Assembly: GCA_002420015.1 (NCBI GenBank)
Contig: DIHF01000049.1
Location: 28,177-67,983, forward strand
Reading direction: 5' to 3'
DNA from: Micavibrio sp. UBA5703
Lineage (GTDB): Bacteria; Pseudomonadota; Alphaproteobacteria; Micavibrionales; Micavibrionaceae
Length of the DNA stretch: 39,807 nucleotides
Shown here: piece after piece, positions 31,759 to 39,394 of the stretch
Position numbering within the stretch: the stretch's first letter is position 1
Layout: each line of letters begins with the position of its first letter
Position numbers and translations under genes: made by a program
Notes under the pieces: generated by a model
Told to the model about the DNA's origin: nothing
The model's input: the letters and a program-made list of their open reading frames with translations, nothing else
Database searches by the model: none

Positions 31759-33810
31759 ATGAGTAGATTTGCAGCGTACAAAAAACATGCGTTATGCGTG
31801 TTGCTTGTGTTTCTTTTTGGCGGCGTATCATGCGCCGGGGCTTTTGCGTCCGCAGGTTCCATCCCCGTGCCGGGGCGCAAACCGGATAGAGCGCCCGATG
31901 CCGTCCAGAGCCTTCTCGATACGCCCGCAACTTATGGCCCGGTACAGGCCGAAGGCGTGTACGGCCCTCCGGTTCAAGAGCGTGATTTCTTCGACGACGT
32001 CAATGACGCAGTCAATATTATAGGAGGTTCGGTAGAGGCACTTTTGCAGATAGGCCCGCCTTCGCCGCCGTCTTTTCTTTTACCCTCGCCGCCGCCTTCC
32101 CCTCCGAGGCCGGATCCCAAGCCTATGCCCGCCACAGGCGTATCGCTTTCCGCCAAAGATGCGGAGATTTACAAACACATATTTGCATTTCAGGAATCTG
32201 GCGATATGGCAGGAGCCGATCAGGAGATCGAAAAGCTCGGCGATTTTCGCTTGCGCGGGCATGTCCTGTATCAGCGCTACATGCACCCTACGGCTTACAA
32301 GGCGACGTACGAGGAATTGCGCAACTGGGTTGACGTTTACGGCGATCTTCCAGGTGCAGAGGACATACACAGGCTGGCGCTGCGCCGCCAGCCGCATGGG
32401 TTTGATGGCGATCTCAAGGGTGTGGAAGATGCGCCCGCCATGCTGCCTGCGCGTGCTCTTGTCACCGCAGAGGAAAGAAAATATCAATCCATCCGGCAAA
32501 GAACGCCGGAGCAGAAAAAGCAAATTGAGAATTTAAGCAGGCTCGTTCGTCAGGATGTAAATAAGGGTAATTTCTCTCAGGCCATGAAAAATCTCGAAAC
32601 GGATCAAGCGGCGGCACTTCTTGATCCGGTGGAGCATGATTTGCTTTTGACCGAAATTGCCGCCGGGTATCTTTACGAAGGTGAACCGGATCAGGTGTAT
32701 GAGATTGCCGCAAAGGCCGTTGCGCGTTCGGGTGTGCACGTGCCGGAAGCGGGCTGGGTGGCCGGGCTGGCGGCCTGGCAGCGCGGCGATTACAAGCAGG
32801 CTGCGCGTCATTTCGAGGTGGCGGGGCGCTCGCCTTATGCTTCAGGGTGGATGGTTTCGTCGGGTGCTTACTGGGCGGCGCGGGCGCATGAGCGCGCCGG
32901 TAACGCGCAGGACGTAAGCAACAATTGGCTTAAGCGTGCCTCGGACAATCCGCACACGTTTTACGGTTTGATTGCGACAAGAGCGCTGGGCCGCGATCTT
33001 GAATTCAACTGGAAGATTCCGGCCTATACCAAGGACTTTCAAAATCTTTTGATGAGTACGCCTTCAGGGAGCAGGGGGATTGCGCTGGTGGCGGCGGGTC
33101 AAAGGCAGATGGCCGAAGCCGAGCTGATACGCCTGAACACCAAAGACAACAAAACAATGCGTAAGGCTCTGCTTGCCTATGCCGGGCAGGCCGGGTTGCC
33201 GGGGCTGGCGATGCAGCTTGGCCATACGATGGAGATGGATGGCGGCGGGGTTTACAACGCGGCGCTTTATCCGATGGGGCCGTGGAAACCCAAGGAAGGA
33301 TACACGGTCGATCCGGCGCTTATCCATGCGATCATGCGCCAGGAATCCGGCTTTGATTCCAGCGCGACAAGCAAAAAGGGCGCAAAGGGTCTGATGCAGG
33401 TTATGCCGACAACCGCCAGCGATGTGGCGGAAAATGCCGATGAAGCGGCGCTCGACAATCCGCAGAAAAATCTTGAAATCGGGCAGCGTTACCTTGAGGA
33501 ACTTTTGGCCAGCAAAGATGTGGATGGCGATTTGTTCGCGCTTCTGATTGCCTATAACGCGGGGCCGGGCAATCTGGCGAAGTGGAAAAAATCCGTGCCG
33601 GAAAATGACGATCCGCTTTTGTTCATCGAAACCATCCCATCGTCGCAGACGCGGGATTACGTCGAGCGCGTTCTGGCCAATTACTGGATCTACAGGCTGC
33701 GCGAGAATTTGCCGACGCCGACACTCAATGCCGTGGCGGAGGGGCGCAATCCGCAATATGCGGCGCTCTGGGGCGACGATGCCTTTAGTCTGGCCGACAA
33801 GGGCCAGTAG
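31759..33810 (+). CDS. slt: Soluble lytic murein transglycosylase (GH23/Slt)
   Basis: Cleaves the MurNAc-GlcNAc bond of peptidoglycan to give 1,6-anhydro products, acting in the periplasm. The 683 residues begin with a signal peptide (residues ~1-30, C-A-G-A-F-A-S-A). An unusual proline-rich segment at 99-124 of P-P-S-P-P type is followed by an alpha-helical superhelix with TPR-like repeats. The C-terminal SLT domain has the catalytic Glu529 in R-Q-E-S-G-F-D, then G-L-M-Q-V-M-P-T-T-A and A-Y-N-A-G-P-G-N. The proline-rich insertion near the N-terminus is not typical of E. coli Slt and may help it span or bind wall or membrane partners. It follows the uracil-DNA glycosylase on the same strand after about 55 bases. 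Confidence 0.95.
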   Translation: MSRFAAYKKHALCVLLVFLFGGVSCAGAFASAGSIPVPGRKPDRAPDAVQSLLDTPATYGPVQAEGVYGPPVQERDFFDDVNDAVNIIGGSVEALLQIGPPSPPSFLLPSPPPSPPRPDPKPMPATGVSLSAKDAEIYKHIFAFQESGDMAGADQEIEKLGDFRLRGHVLYQRYMHPTAYKATYEELRNWVDVYGDLPGAEDIHRLALRRQPHGFDGDLKGVEDAPAMLPARALVTAEERKYQSIRQRTPEQKKQIENLSRLVRQDVNKGNFSQAMKNLETDQAAALLDPVEHDLLLTEIAAGYLYEGEPDQVYEIAAKAVARSGVHVPEAGWVAGLAAWQRGDYKQAARHFEVAGRSPYASGWMVSSGAYWAARAHERAGNAQDVSNNWLKRASDNPHTFYGLIATRALGRDLEFNWKIPAYTKDFQNLLMSTPSGSRGIALVAAGQRQMAEAELIRLNTKDNKTMRKALLAYAGQAGLPGLAMQLGHTMEMDGGGVYNAALYPMGPWKPKEGYTVDPALIHAIMRQESGFDSSATSKKGAKGLMQVMPTTASDVAENADEAALDNPQKNLEIGQRYLEELLASKDVDGDLFALLIAYNAGPGNLAKWKKSVPENDDPLLFIETIPSSQTRDYVERVLANYWIYRLRENLPTPTLNAVAEGRNPQYAALWGDDAFSLADKGQ

Positions 33811-33826
33811 CATTTTATAGACACTT

Positions 33827-33932
33827 CGTCATCACACGTTTTTGCAAAGCAAAATACGTGTGATCCATCCTCCTTCGTCCTGCGGGCTTCGGCGGGTAAG
33901 TGTGGATTGCACGGACGAGCCGTGCAATGACG
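33827..33932. repeat. Palindromic interspersed repeat (CGTCAT...ATGACG type)
   Basis: A ~106-base palindromic element between slt and hisN. The ends CGTCAT (33827-33832) and ATGACG (33927-33932) are complementary and match the ends of the repeat at 3872-3959. Inside there are two further stems: ATCACACGT (33831-33839) with ACGTGTGAT (33856-33864), and TTGCACGG (33907-33914) with CCGTGCAA (33920-33927). It lies between convergent genes and may act as a bidirectional transcription stop or mRNA 3' end. Confidence 0.75.
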
Positions 33933-33967
33933 GATTTCTAATGCAAGTGACCATAGCTTAAATGATA

Positions 33968-34726
33968 CTATTTCAGAATCTTGGAAACTTCACCCCAGAG
34001 CGCCGGATCGCCCAGCGCAATGACGTTTCCTTCGGATTGAAGGGTGAGGGGATTGCCGCGCCAGTCGCAGATTTTTCCGCCTGCGCCTTCGATTACCGGA
34101 ACGAGCGCGGCGAAATCGTAAGGCGATAAATTGGCCTCCACCACGATATCACAGTAACCGTTTGCCAGCAGGCCGTAGGCGTAGCAATCCGCGCCCCATG
34201 ACATCATTTTTGCGCCGTGCTCGAATTTTTCGTAGACGGGGCCGGTTTTTGAAAACATCGCCGGCGTGGTGCTGGAGACACAGGCTTGTGAAAGTTTTTT
34301 GCATGATCTTGTTTTGACAGGCGCGCCGTTGAAAACGGTCGGCGAGCCTTTTGCCCCGAGCCAGCGTTCTTTTAAGATCGGCTGATCGATGATACCCAGA
34401 ACAGGCGCGTTATCTTCGCACAGCGCGATCAACGTACCGAAGGTTGGCCGCCCGATCACAAAGGATTTGGTGCCGTCGATGGGATCCAGCACCCAGGTCA
34501 GGCCGTTCTGGCTTTTCTTAATGCCAAATTCCTCGCCGAAAATGCCGTCCTCGGGGCGCTCTTTCTCGATGATTTCCCGCAGGCGCTTCTCGACGGCGCG
34601 GTCGGCGATGGTGACGGGCGAGGCGTCGGCCTTTGATTCCACATCGAAAGCCGTGCGGAAATGCTGCCGGACGATCTGCCCGGCCTCGTCGGCTAATCTA
34701 TTGGCAAGTTGCCTGAATTCCTGCAT
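33968..34726 (-). CDS. hisN: Histidinol-phosphatase (inositol-monophosphatase family, HisN-type)
   Basis: A 252-residue metal-dependent phosphatase of the IMPase superfamily. It has the G-E-E-F-G motif, the signature L-D-P-I-D-G-T-K-S-F near residue 90-100, and a C-terminal S-P-Y-D-F-A-A-L-V-P-V segment in place of the W-D-x-A site. The F-V-I-G-R-P-T-F-G-T-L-I-A-L continuation is typical of HisN-type histidinol-phosphatases in alphaproteobacteria, but inositol or other sugar phosphates cannot be excluded. The start at 34726 is supported by AAGGA seven bases upstream; the longer ATG at 34744 has none. It converges on the repeat region after slt and diverges from the small secreted protein gene. 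Confidence 0.88.
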   Translation of the reverse strand: MQEFRQLANRLADEAGQIVRQHFRTAFDVESKADASPVTIADRAVEKRLREIIEKERPEDGIFGEEFGIKKSQNGLTWVLDPIDGTKSFVIGRPTFGTLIALCEDNAPVLGIIDQPILKERWLGAKGSPTVFNGAPVKTRSCKKLSQACVSSTTPAMFSKTGPVYEKFEHGAKMMSWGADCYAYGLLANGYCDIVVEANLSPYDFAALVPVIEGAGGKICDWRGNPLTLQSEGNVIALGDPALWGEVSKILK

Positions 34727-34780
34727 ATTGTGGTCCTTAACCATCGCAAGCGGGTTAGATTGGAAGAGTAGGGCGAAAGC

Positions 34781-35194
34781 ATGTCGCAGGTCAATATGGC
34801 AAGGAAAAGGGCTTTGATTGTTTGTGTGGCCCTAATGTTTATTCCTCTGGCATTATTTCCAGAGAATAGCCGGGCGCAAATTTACGCGGAGCAAGTAGCC
34901 CAGGCCGATTTTGTTATCACGGTTAACGGGCTTGATATTATTCGTTCCACTGAAATTAGTCCGCCCTTGCCGATTATGATGAGTTTTCGGCATAAGAACC
35001 CGGATGTAAAGATGGTGAGGATGCAACATCCCGGCAATCCGCAATTTTCACTAACAATGAAGGTTGGGCAGGAGTACAGGATTACGAACCATGAAGACCA
35101 CATGAAGGCGGGACATGTGTCGACCAGCGAATTTCTTGCGCTGGATAATCAGGGAAATGTATACGACAAAATAACGATTTCGTTTGTACCGTAG
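34781..35194 (+). CDS. Small secreted protein of unknown function
   Basis: A 137-residue hypothetical protein. Residues ~1-33 form a signal peptide (M-A-R-K-R then a hydrophobic stretch and S-R-A-Q as a likely cleavage site). The mature part is about 100 residues and looks beta-strand rich, with a methionine- and proline-containing middle segment and no cysteines. An alternative ATG at 34796 would give the M-A-R-K-R start and is equally possible. It ends 13 bases before the alaS start and may be co-transcribed with it. I do not recognise a family. Confidence 0.7.
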   Translation: MSQVNMARKRALIVCVALMFIPLALFPENSRAQIYAEQVAQADFVITVNGLDIIRSTEISPPLPIMMSFRHKNPDVKMVRMQHPGNPQFSLTMKVGQEYRITNHEDHMKAGHVSTSEFLALDNQGNVYDKITISFVP

Positions 35195-35207
35195 GGGTTA
35201 CTTTGAA

Positions 35208-37895
35208 ATGAAAACAGTCAACGACATAAGGTCTGAATTTTTGAAATTCTTCGAGGGCAAGGGCCACACCGTGGTTCCCTCCAGCCCGCTCGTGCCGCAA
35301 AACGACCCGACCTTGATGTTTGCCAATTCCGGCATGGTGCAGTTCAAGGACGTTTTTACGGGGGCGGAGAAGCGCTCCTATACCCGCGCCACATCGGCGC
35401 AAAAATCCGTGCGTGCCGGGGGCAAGCATAACGATCTCGACAATGTCGGCTATACGGCACGGCATCATACGTTTTTCGAGATGCTGGGGAATTTTTCCTT
35501 TGGCGATTATTTCAAGGAAGAAGCCATTTCATTCGCATGGGAACTGGTCACGAAAAATTTCGGCATGCCGAAAGACAAGCTGCTGGTGACTGTGCATTCG
35601 ACGGACGAGGAGGCTGCGGGGATCTGGAAAAAGATTTCCGGTTTTCCGGATTCGAAAATCATCCGCATTCCCACGGACGACAATTTCTGGCGCATGGGCG
35701 ATACGGGGCCGTGCGGTCCGTGCAGCGAGATTTTCTACGATCAGGGCGATAAATTGCAGGGCGGCCCGCCGGGCAGCCCCGATCAGGATGGCGACAGGTT
35801 CCTTGAATTCTGGAACCTTGTGTTCATGCAGTTCGAGCAGGTGGATGCCAAAACGCAGATCAAACTTCCCAAGCCCTCCATCGATACCGGGATGGGGCTG
35901 GAGCGCATTGCCGCGCTGATGCAGGGAAAATTTTCCAACTACGATATCGACCTTTTGCGTTCCATCATCGAACACAGCGCGGATTTAACGAGTGTTGACC
36001 CGGACGGCGCGCAGGCAGCTTCGCACCGCGTGATTGCCGATCACTTAAGATGTAGCGCGTTTTTGCTGGCCGATGGCGTGATGCCGGGCAACGAAGGGCG
36101 CGGCTATGTTCTGCGCCGGATCATGCGGCGCGGCATGCGCCATGCGCATTTGCTGGGCGCGAAGGAGCCGCTGATGTACCGCCTGCTGCCCACGTTGATC
36201 GGCATGATGGGCGCGGCTTATCCGGAGTTGAAACGTGCCGAGGCGTTGATTTCCGAGACGTTGAAACTGGAAGAGCAGAGGTTCAAGGTGACGCTCGAAC
36301 GCGGCCTGAAAATTCTGGACGAGGAATCCGGCAGGGTAAAAAACAAAATCCTTCCGGGCGATGTGGCGTTCAAGCTGTACGATACATTTGGATTTCCGCT
36401 GGATCTGACGCAGGATGCTTTGAAGGCGCAGGGAATTGCGGTCGATACAGCCGGGTTCGACAAATGCATGGAAGAGCAGAAAAAGACCGCCCGCGCCGCC
36501 TGGGCCGGGTCGGGTGATACGGCCACCGAAAAAGTGTGGTTCGAGATTCTGGACGAATTCGGCCCCACGGAATTTTTGGGGTATAAGACCGAGAGCGCAG
36601 AGGCAAAAGTTATTGCAATCGTCGAAGATGGCAAGAGAGTTGAGAAGTTGAGTGCTATGGGTACCGGAACGGTGATTACCAATCAGACCCCCTTTTACGG
36701 TGAATCCGGCGGGCAGGTAGGCGATGAAGGACGCGGAGAAATACTGGGGAAGGGGAAATATTTTACTGTCATTCATACCCAGAAAATTTTGGGAAAACTG
36801 ATAGGGCACCATATCCTGAATGAGGAAGCGGCAATAGAAGTCGGCGATACCCTTTCTATGAATGTAGATCATAAAATGCGATCAGCCATCCGCGCCAATC
36901 ACTCCGTCACGCATTTGATGCATGAGGCGCTGCGGCGGGTGCTGGGGGCGCATGTGGCACAGAAGGGATCGTTGCAGGATGCGGATCGGACGCGCTTTGA
37001 TATTTCGCATCCAAAGGCGATGACGCCCGAGGAAATTCAGAAGGTCGAAGCGATGGTCAATCAGGAAATCGGTGCCGATACGCCTGTCGAGACGCGCCTG
37101 ATGGGGCTGGAGGAGGCGCGGGAAACCGGGGCTATGGCCTTGTTCGGCGAGAAATACGACGATGAAGTGCGCGTGGTGGCGATGGGCCGCAGGGAAGGCA
37201 ACCGCGTATTTTCCATTGAACTCTGCGGCGGTACGCATGTGAAAAAAACGGGCGAGATCGGCGCGTTCAAAATCGTTTCCGAAAGCGCGCTGTCGTCCGG
37301 GGTGCGGCGGATTGAGGCCCTTACGGGTGATCGTGTTGCCGCGTTTAAGGAAGAAAAGGCGCAGCAGCAGGCCGTGGCGCATGGCAGGGTGAAGGCTGAG
37401 AATGACAAGTTGCGGGCAGAGATGGCATCGCTGGGCGGTGCGGTTTCAAAAGAAATTCCAACCGATACGGCGGAGATGGAAAAAGAAAATAAAAAACTGC
37501 AAAAGGAAATTTCCGATCTGCGCCGTCAGAAGGCAACGCAAAGCGTCGATGCGTCCGGCGATGTGAAAGACATTGGCGGGATGAAATTTACCGGGAAGGT
37601 TCTGGCAGGCTTTCCGCCAAAGGATTTGAAACCGATGGCCGATGACCTCAAGAAAAAGCTGGGTTCCGGCGTGATCGTTCTGGTCGCCACCGACGAAGGC
37701 AAAGCCTCAATCGTTGTCGCCGTGACCGACGATCTGACGGGCCGGGTGAGCGCTGTTGATCTGGTGAAGATCGGCGCGGAGGCGCTGGGCGGCAAGGGCG
37801 GCGGCGGGCGTCCCGACATGGCTCAGGCCGGCGGTCCAAACCCGAATGCCGCGAACGATGCTGTCGGCGCGATCGAAAAGGCACTGGCGGGGTAG
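35208..37895 (+). CDS. alaS: Alanyl-tRNA synthetase
   Basis: Charges tRNA-Ala and edits mischarged Ser and Gly. The 895 residues cover all domains: the N-terminal class II catalytic core (P-T-L-M-F-A-N-S-G-M, then R-x-H-H-T-F-F-E-M-L-G-N-F-S-F-G-D-Y and G-M-G-L-E-R), the editing domain with zinc ligands N-H-S-V-T-H and C-G-G-T-H, a coiled-coil linker around residues 730-780, and the C-Ala domain ending near the C-terminus. I took the ATG at 35208, with AGGGG upstream; the frame extends in TTG to 35184 but the family begins here. It is preceded by the small secreted protein and converges with the RelA/SpoT-like gene. Confidence 0.97.
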   Translation: MKTVNDIRSEFLKFFEGKGHTVVPSSPLVPQNDPTLMFANSGMVQFKDVFTGAEKRSYTRATSAQKSVRAGGKHNDLDNVGYTARHHTFFEMLGNFSFGDYFKEEAISFAWELVTKNFGMPKDKLLVTVHSTDEEAAGIWKKISGFPDSKIIRIPTDDNFWRMGDTGPCGPCSEIFYDQGDKLQGGPPGSPDQDGDRFLEFWNLVFMQFEQVDAKTQIKLPKPSIDTGMGLERIAALMQGKFSNYDIDLLRSIIEHSADLTSVDPDGAQAASHRVIADHLRCSAFLLADGVMPGNEGRGYVLRRIMRRGMRHAHLLGAKEPLMYRLLPTLIGMMGAAYPELKRAEALISETLKLEEQRFKVTLERGLKILDEESGRVKNKILPGDVAFKLYDTFGFPLDLTQDALKAQGIAVDTAGFDKCMEEQKKTARAAWAGSGDTATEKVWFEILDEFGPTEFLGYKTESAEAKVIAIVEDGKRVEKLSAMGTGTVITNQTPFYGESGGQVGDEGRGEILGKGKYFTVIHTQKILGKLIGHHILNEEAAIEVGDTLSMNVDHKMRSAIRANHSVTHLMHEALRRVLGAHVAQKGSLQDADRTRFDISHPKAMTPEEIQKVEAMVNQEIGADTPVETRLMGLEEARETGAMALFGEKYDDEVRVVAMGRREGNRVFSIELCGGTHVKKTGEIGAFKIVSESALSSGVRRIEALTGDRVAAFKEEKAQQQAVAHGRVKAENDKLRAEMASLGGAVSKEIPTDTAEMEKENKKLQKEISDLRRQKATQSVDASGDVKDIGGMKFTGKVLAGFPPKDLKPMADDLKKKLGSGVIVLVATDEGKASIVVAVTDDLTGRVSAVDLVKIGAEALGGKGGGGRPDMAQAGGPNPNAANDAVGAIEKALAG

Positions 37896-37917
37896 GCGTA
37901 ACAGTTTTTGGATTTTT

Positions 37918-38673
37918 CTAGGCTGTGGCCAATTCGAAGCCAGCATAGGGCGATTGTTTGTAAGACGTGTTCGCTGCACGCTTTTTCGTCGGCATGAAAT
38001 CTTCACGAAGCACCTGGAGTCCAAGGCGTTCGACATCCTGATCGTAAGCCATTTTTATGGTTGCCATCAGGTCGCGGACGGTCGATTCCTGCTCCTGTGT
38101 CAAAGTCCCGTCTGGGCCACCCGGATGCGATTTGATCTCCATAGCTTCCTTATAGATGCCGTGAGTATCGTTGTAGGTGCGCTGCATTTGTTCGTGCATG
38201 AATTGCACCTCGCAGGTGTGGTGGCCGCCGTTCTTCAATGGCACCCGCACTTTCAAATGCAATCCGACATAACCATGATCTTTGGGTCGAAGGTAATTAT
38301 CTTCGATCTCGGTAACAAAGATACCTTTTTCGCCTTGGCTTTTATTGAACGGGTCGCTGTTATGGCCGCTGACGACAACGTCCCTGAGTTTTTGAATCTG
38401 GTCCGGAGAATTAAATAAAATCCGGACGCGGCACGCATCGCATATAGCCTTAACTTCTCCGCCGTGGCGAACAGCTTTACTGTGTATGGAAGTTAACTCC
38501 TTAAGAGGCCCCGGCGTTACCGCGATATGAGGGTCAAGGCCAATTCTTCCCGCAAGTGCATCGGCATACTTGCGCAGGGTCGTTCTCGCCTCGGCCCCCT
38601 GCTTTTGCAGTTGCTGGGCATTAGTCGCCTGCTGTTGCGTGCTGTCCCACGTTAACCGAAGCCACTTCCTCAC
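37918..38673 (-). CDS. Stand-alone RelA/SpoT-like nucleotidyltransferase domain protein
   Basis: A 251-residue protein whose middle resembles the (p)ppGpp synthetase domain of RelA/SpoT proteins. I can align the key sites: D-A-C-R-V-R (Asp79, which in the family binds magnesium), D-H-G-Y-V-G-L-H (Tyr135, corresponding to the guanine-stacking tyrosine in N-G-Y-R-S-L-H) and C-E-V-Q (Glu155, the catalytic glutamate in V-E-V-Q-I-R-T), followed by a conserved helix ending in Y. There is no HD hydrolase and no TGS or ACT domain. Flanking regions (1-60 and 180-251) show no known domain to me. No ATG exists in the open frame; I chose the GTG at 38673, ten bases after GGGAG. Whether it makes alarmone, or modifies tRNA as some toxSAS enzymes do, is open. 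Confidence 0.75.
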   Translation of the reverse strand: MRKWLRLTWDSTQQQATNAQQLQKQGAEARTTLRKYADALAGRIGLDPHIAVTPGPLKELTSIHSKAVRHGGEVKAICDACRVRILFNSPDQIQKLRDVVVSGHNSDPFNKSQGEKGIFVTEIEDNYLRPKDHGYVGLHLKVRVPLKNGGHHTCEVQFMHEQMQRTYNDTHGIYKEAMEIKSHPGGPDGTLTQEQESTVRDLMATIKMAYDQDVERLGLQVLREDFMPTKKRAANTSYKQSPYAGFELATA

Positions 38674-38962
38674 TAAGAATTTACTCCCTGCGCTTTTATT
38701 TTTACATAAAATTATTTGTTTACAGTAACAAAAAGAAGTCTTTCTATGCAAGTATAAATTACCGGACAAGACTCCAATATTATCTATTTATTGCTTATCC
38801 ACAGGGGATTTTTGAAATAAAATTACAAAACGGCCTTGAATCTCAAGTGTTTGGGAAGGGCCTTGCTCTGGCTTGTTGATCCCTATATAAAGCGCGCACG
38901 GAATTTAATGAGATCCTTCGGCGCGGCGCGCTTTGGGACGACAATCAAAAAAAGAGGAAAAA
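38674..38962. promoter_or_regulatory. Divergent intergenic region RelA/SpoT-like / ndk
   Basis: A 289-base region that is A/T-rich on the RelA/SpoT-like side. It contains TTATCCACA at 38795-38803, an exact DnaA box sequence, here isolated. CTTGA (38835-38839) and TCAAG (38843-38847) form a small hairpin. TATATAA at 38884-38890 is a plausible -10 element for ndk, with TTGCTC-like sequence upstream. The GCGCGC inverted repeat is described separately. Confidence 0.5.
38889..38934 (+). promoter_or_regulatory. Inverted repeat in the ndk leader
   Basis: AAAGCGCGC (38889-38897) and GCGCGCTTT (38926-38934) are perfect nine-base complements separated by 28 bases, directly upstream of the ndk Shine-Dalgarno. 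If transcription starts near the TATATAA box, this would form a strong hairpin in the 5' untranslated region. Function unknown; no poly-U follows. Confidence 0.5.
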
Positions 38963-39385
38963 ATGGCTAAAGAACGTACGTTTTCGATTATCAAACCGGA
39001 TGCCACCAAGCGCAACCTGACCGGCGCGATCAATGCCAAGCTGGAGGCTGCGGGCCTGCGGATTGTCGCGCAAAAGCGCATTCATATGAGCCGCGCTCAG
39101 GCCGAAGGTTTTTATGCCGTCCACAAGGAACGCCCGTTCTTTGGTGAATTGACGGAGTTCATGAGCTCCGGCCCTGTTGTGGTTCAGGTTCTGGAAGGCG
39201 ATAACGCCGTGGCCAAAAACCGCGAGGTGATGGGCGCGACGAACCCGGCGCAGGCCGAGCCCGGAACGATCCGCAAGGAATACGCGCTGAATATCGGCGA
39301 GAATTCCGTGCACGGCTCCGACAGTCTTGAGAACGCCAAAACGGAAATCGCGTATTTCTTCAAGAACGACGAAATCGTCGGCTAG
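38963..39385 (+). CDS. ndk: Nucleoside diphosphate kinase
   Basis: Transfers the gamma-phosphate of ATP to nucleoside diphosphates through a phosphohistidine intermediate. The 140 residues are the standard length. The active-site signature is N-S-V-H-G-S-D with His117 as the phosphorylated residue, and the N-terminal T-F-S-I-I-K-P-D-A motif is intact. The ATG at 38963 has an AGAGGA Shine-Dalgarno. It supplies GTP and other nucleotides, so a neighbouring putative alarmone enzyme is notable but may be coincidence. It converges with the Hpt-domain gene. Confidence 0.97.
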   Translation: MAKERTFSIIKPDATKRNLTGAINAKLEAAGLRIVAQKRIHMSRAQAEGFYAVHKERPFFGELTEFMSSGPVVVQVLEGDNAVAKNREVMGATNPAQAEPGTIRKEYALNIGENSVHGSDSLENAKTEIAYFFKNDEIVG

Positions 39386-39394
39386 CAATTTGCC

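Noticed and set aside
33968..34726. hisN as a second CysQ
   Set aside because: The continuation after the I-D-G-T motif (S-F-V-I-G-R-P-T-F-G-T) fits HisN-type enzymes better, and a clear CysQ is already present beside cysNC.
37918..38673. RelA/SpoT-like gene as part of a toxin-antitoxin pair
   Set aside because: No small antitoxin-like gene was seen beside it; neighbours are alaS and ndk. Only the enzyme class is claimed.
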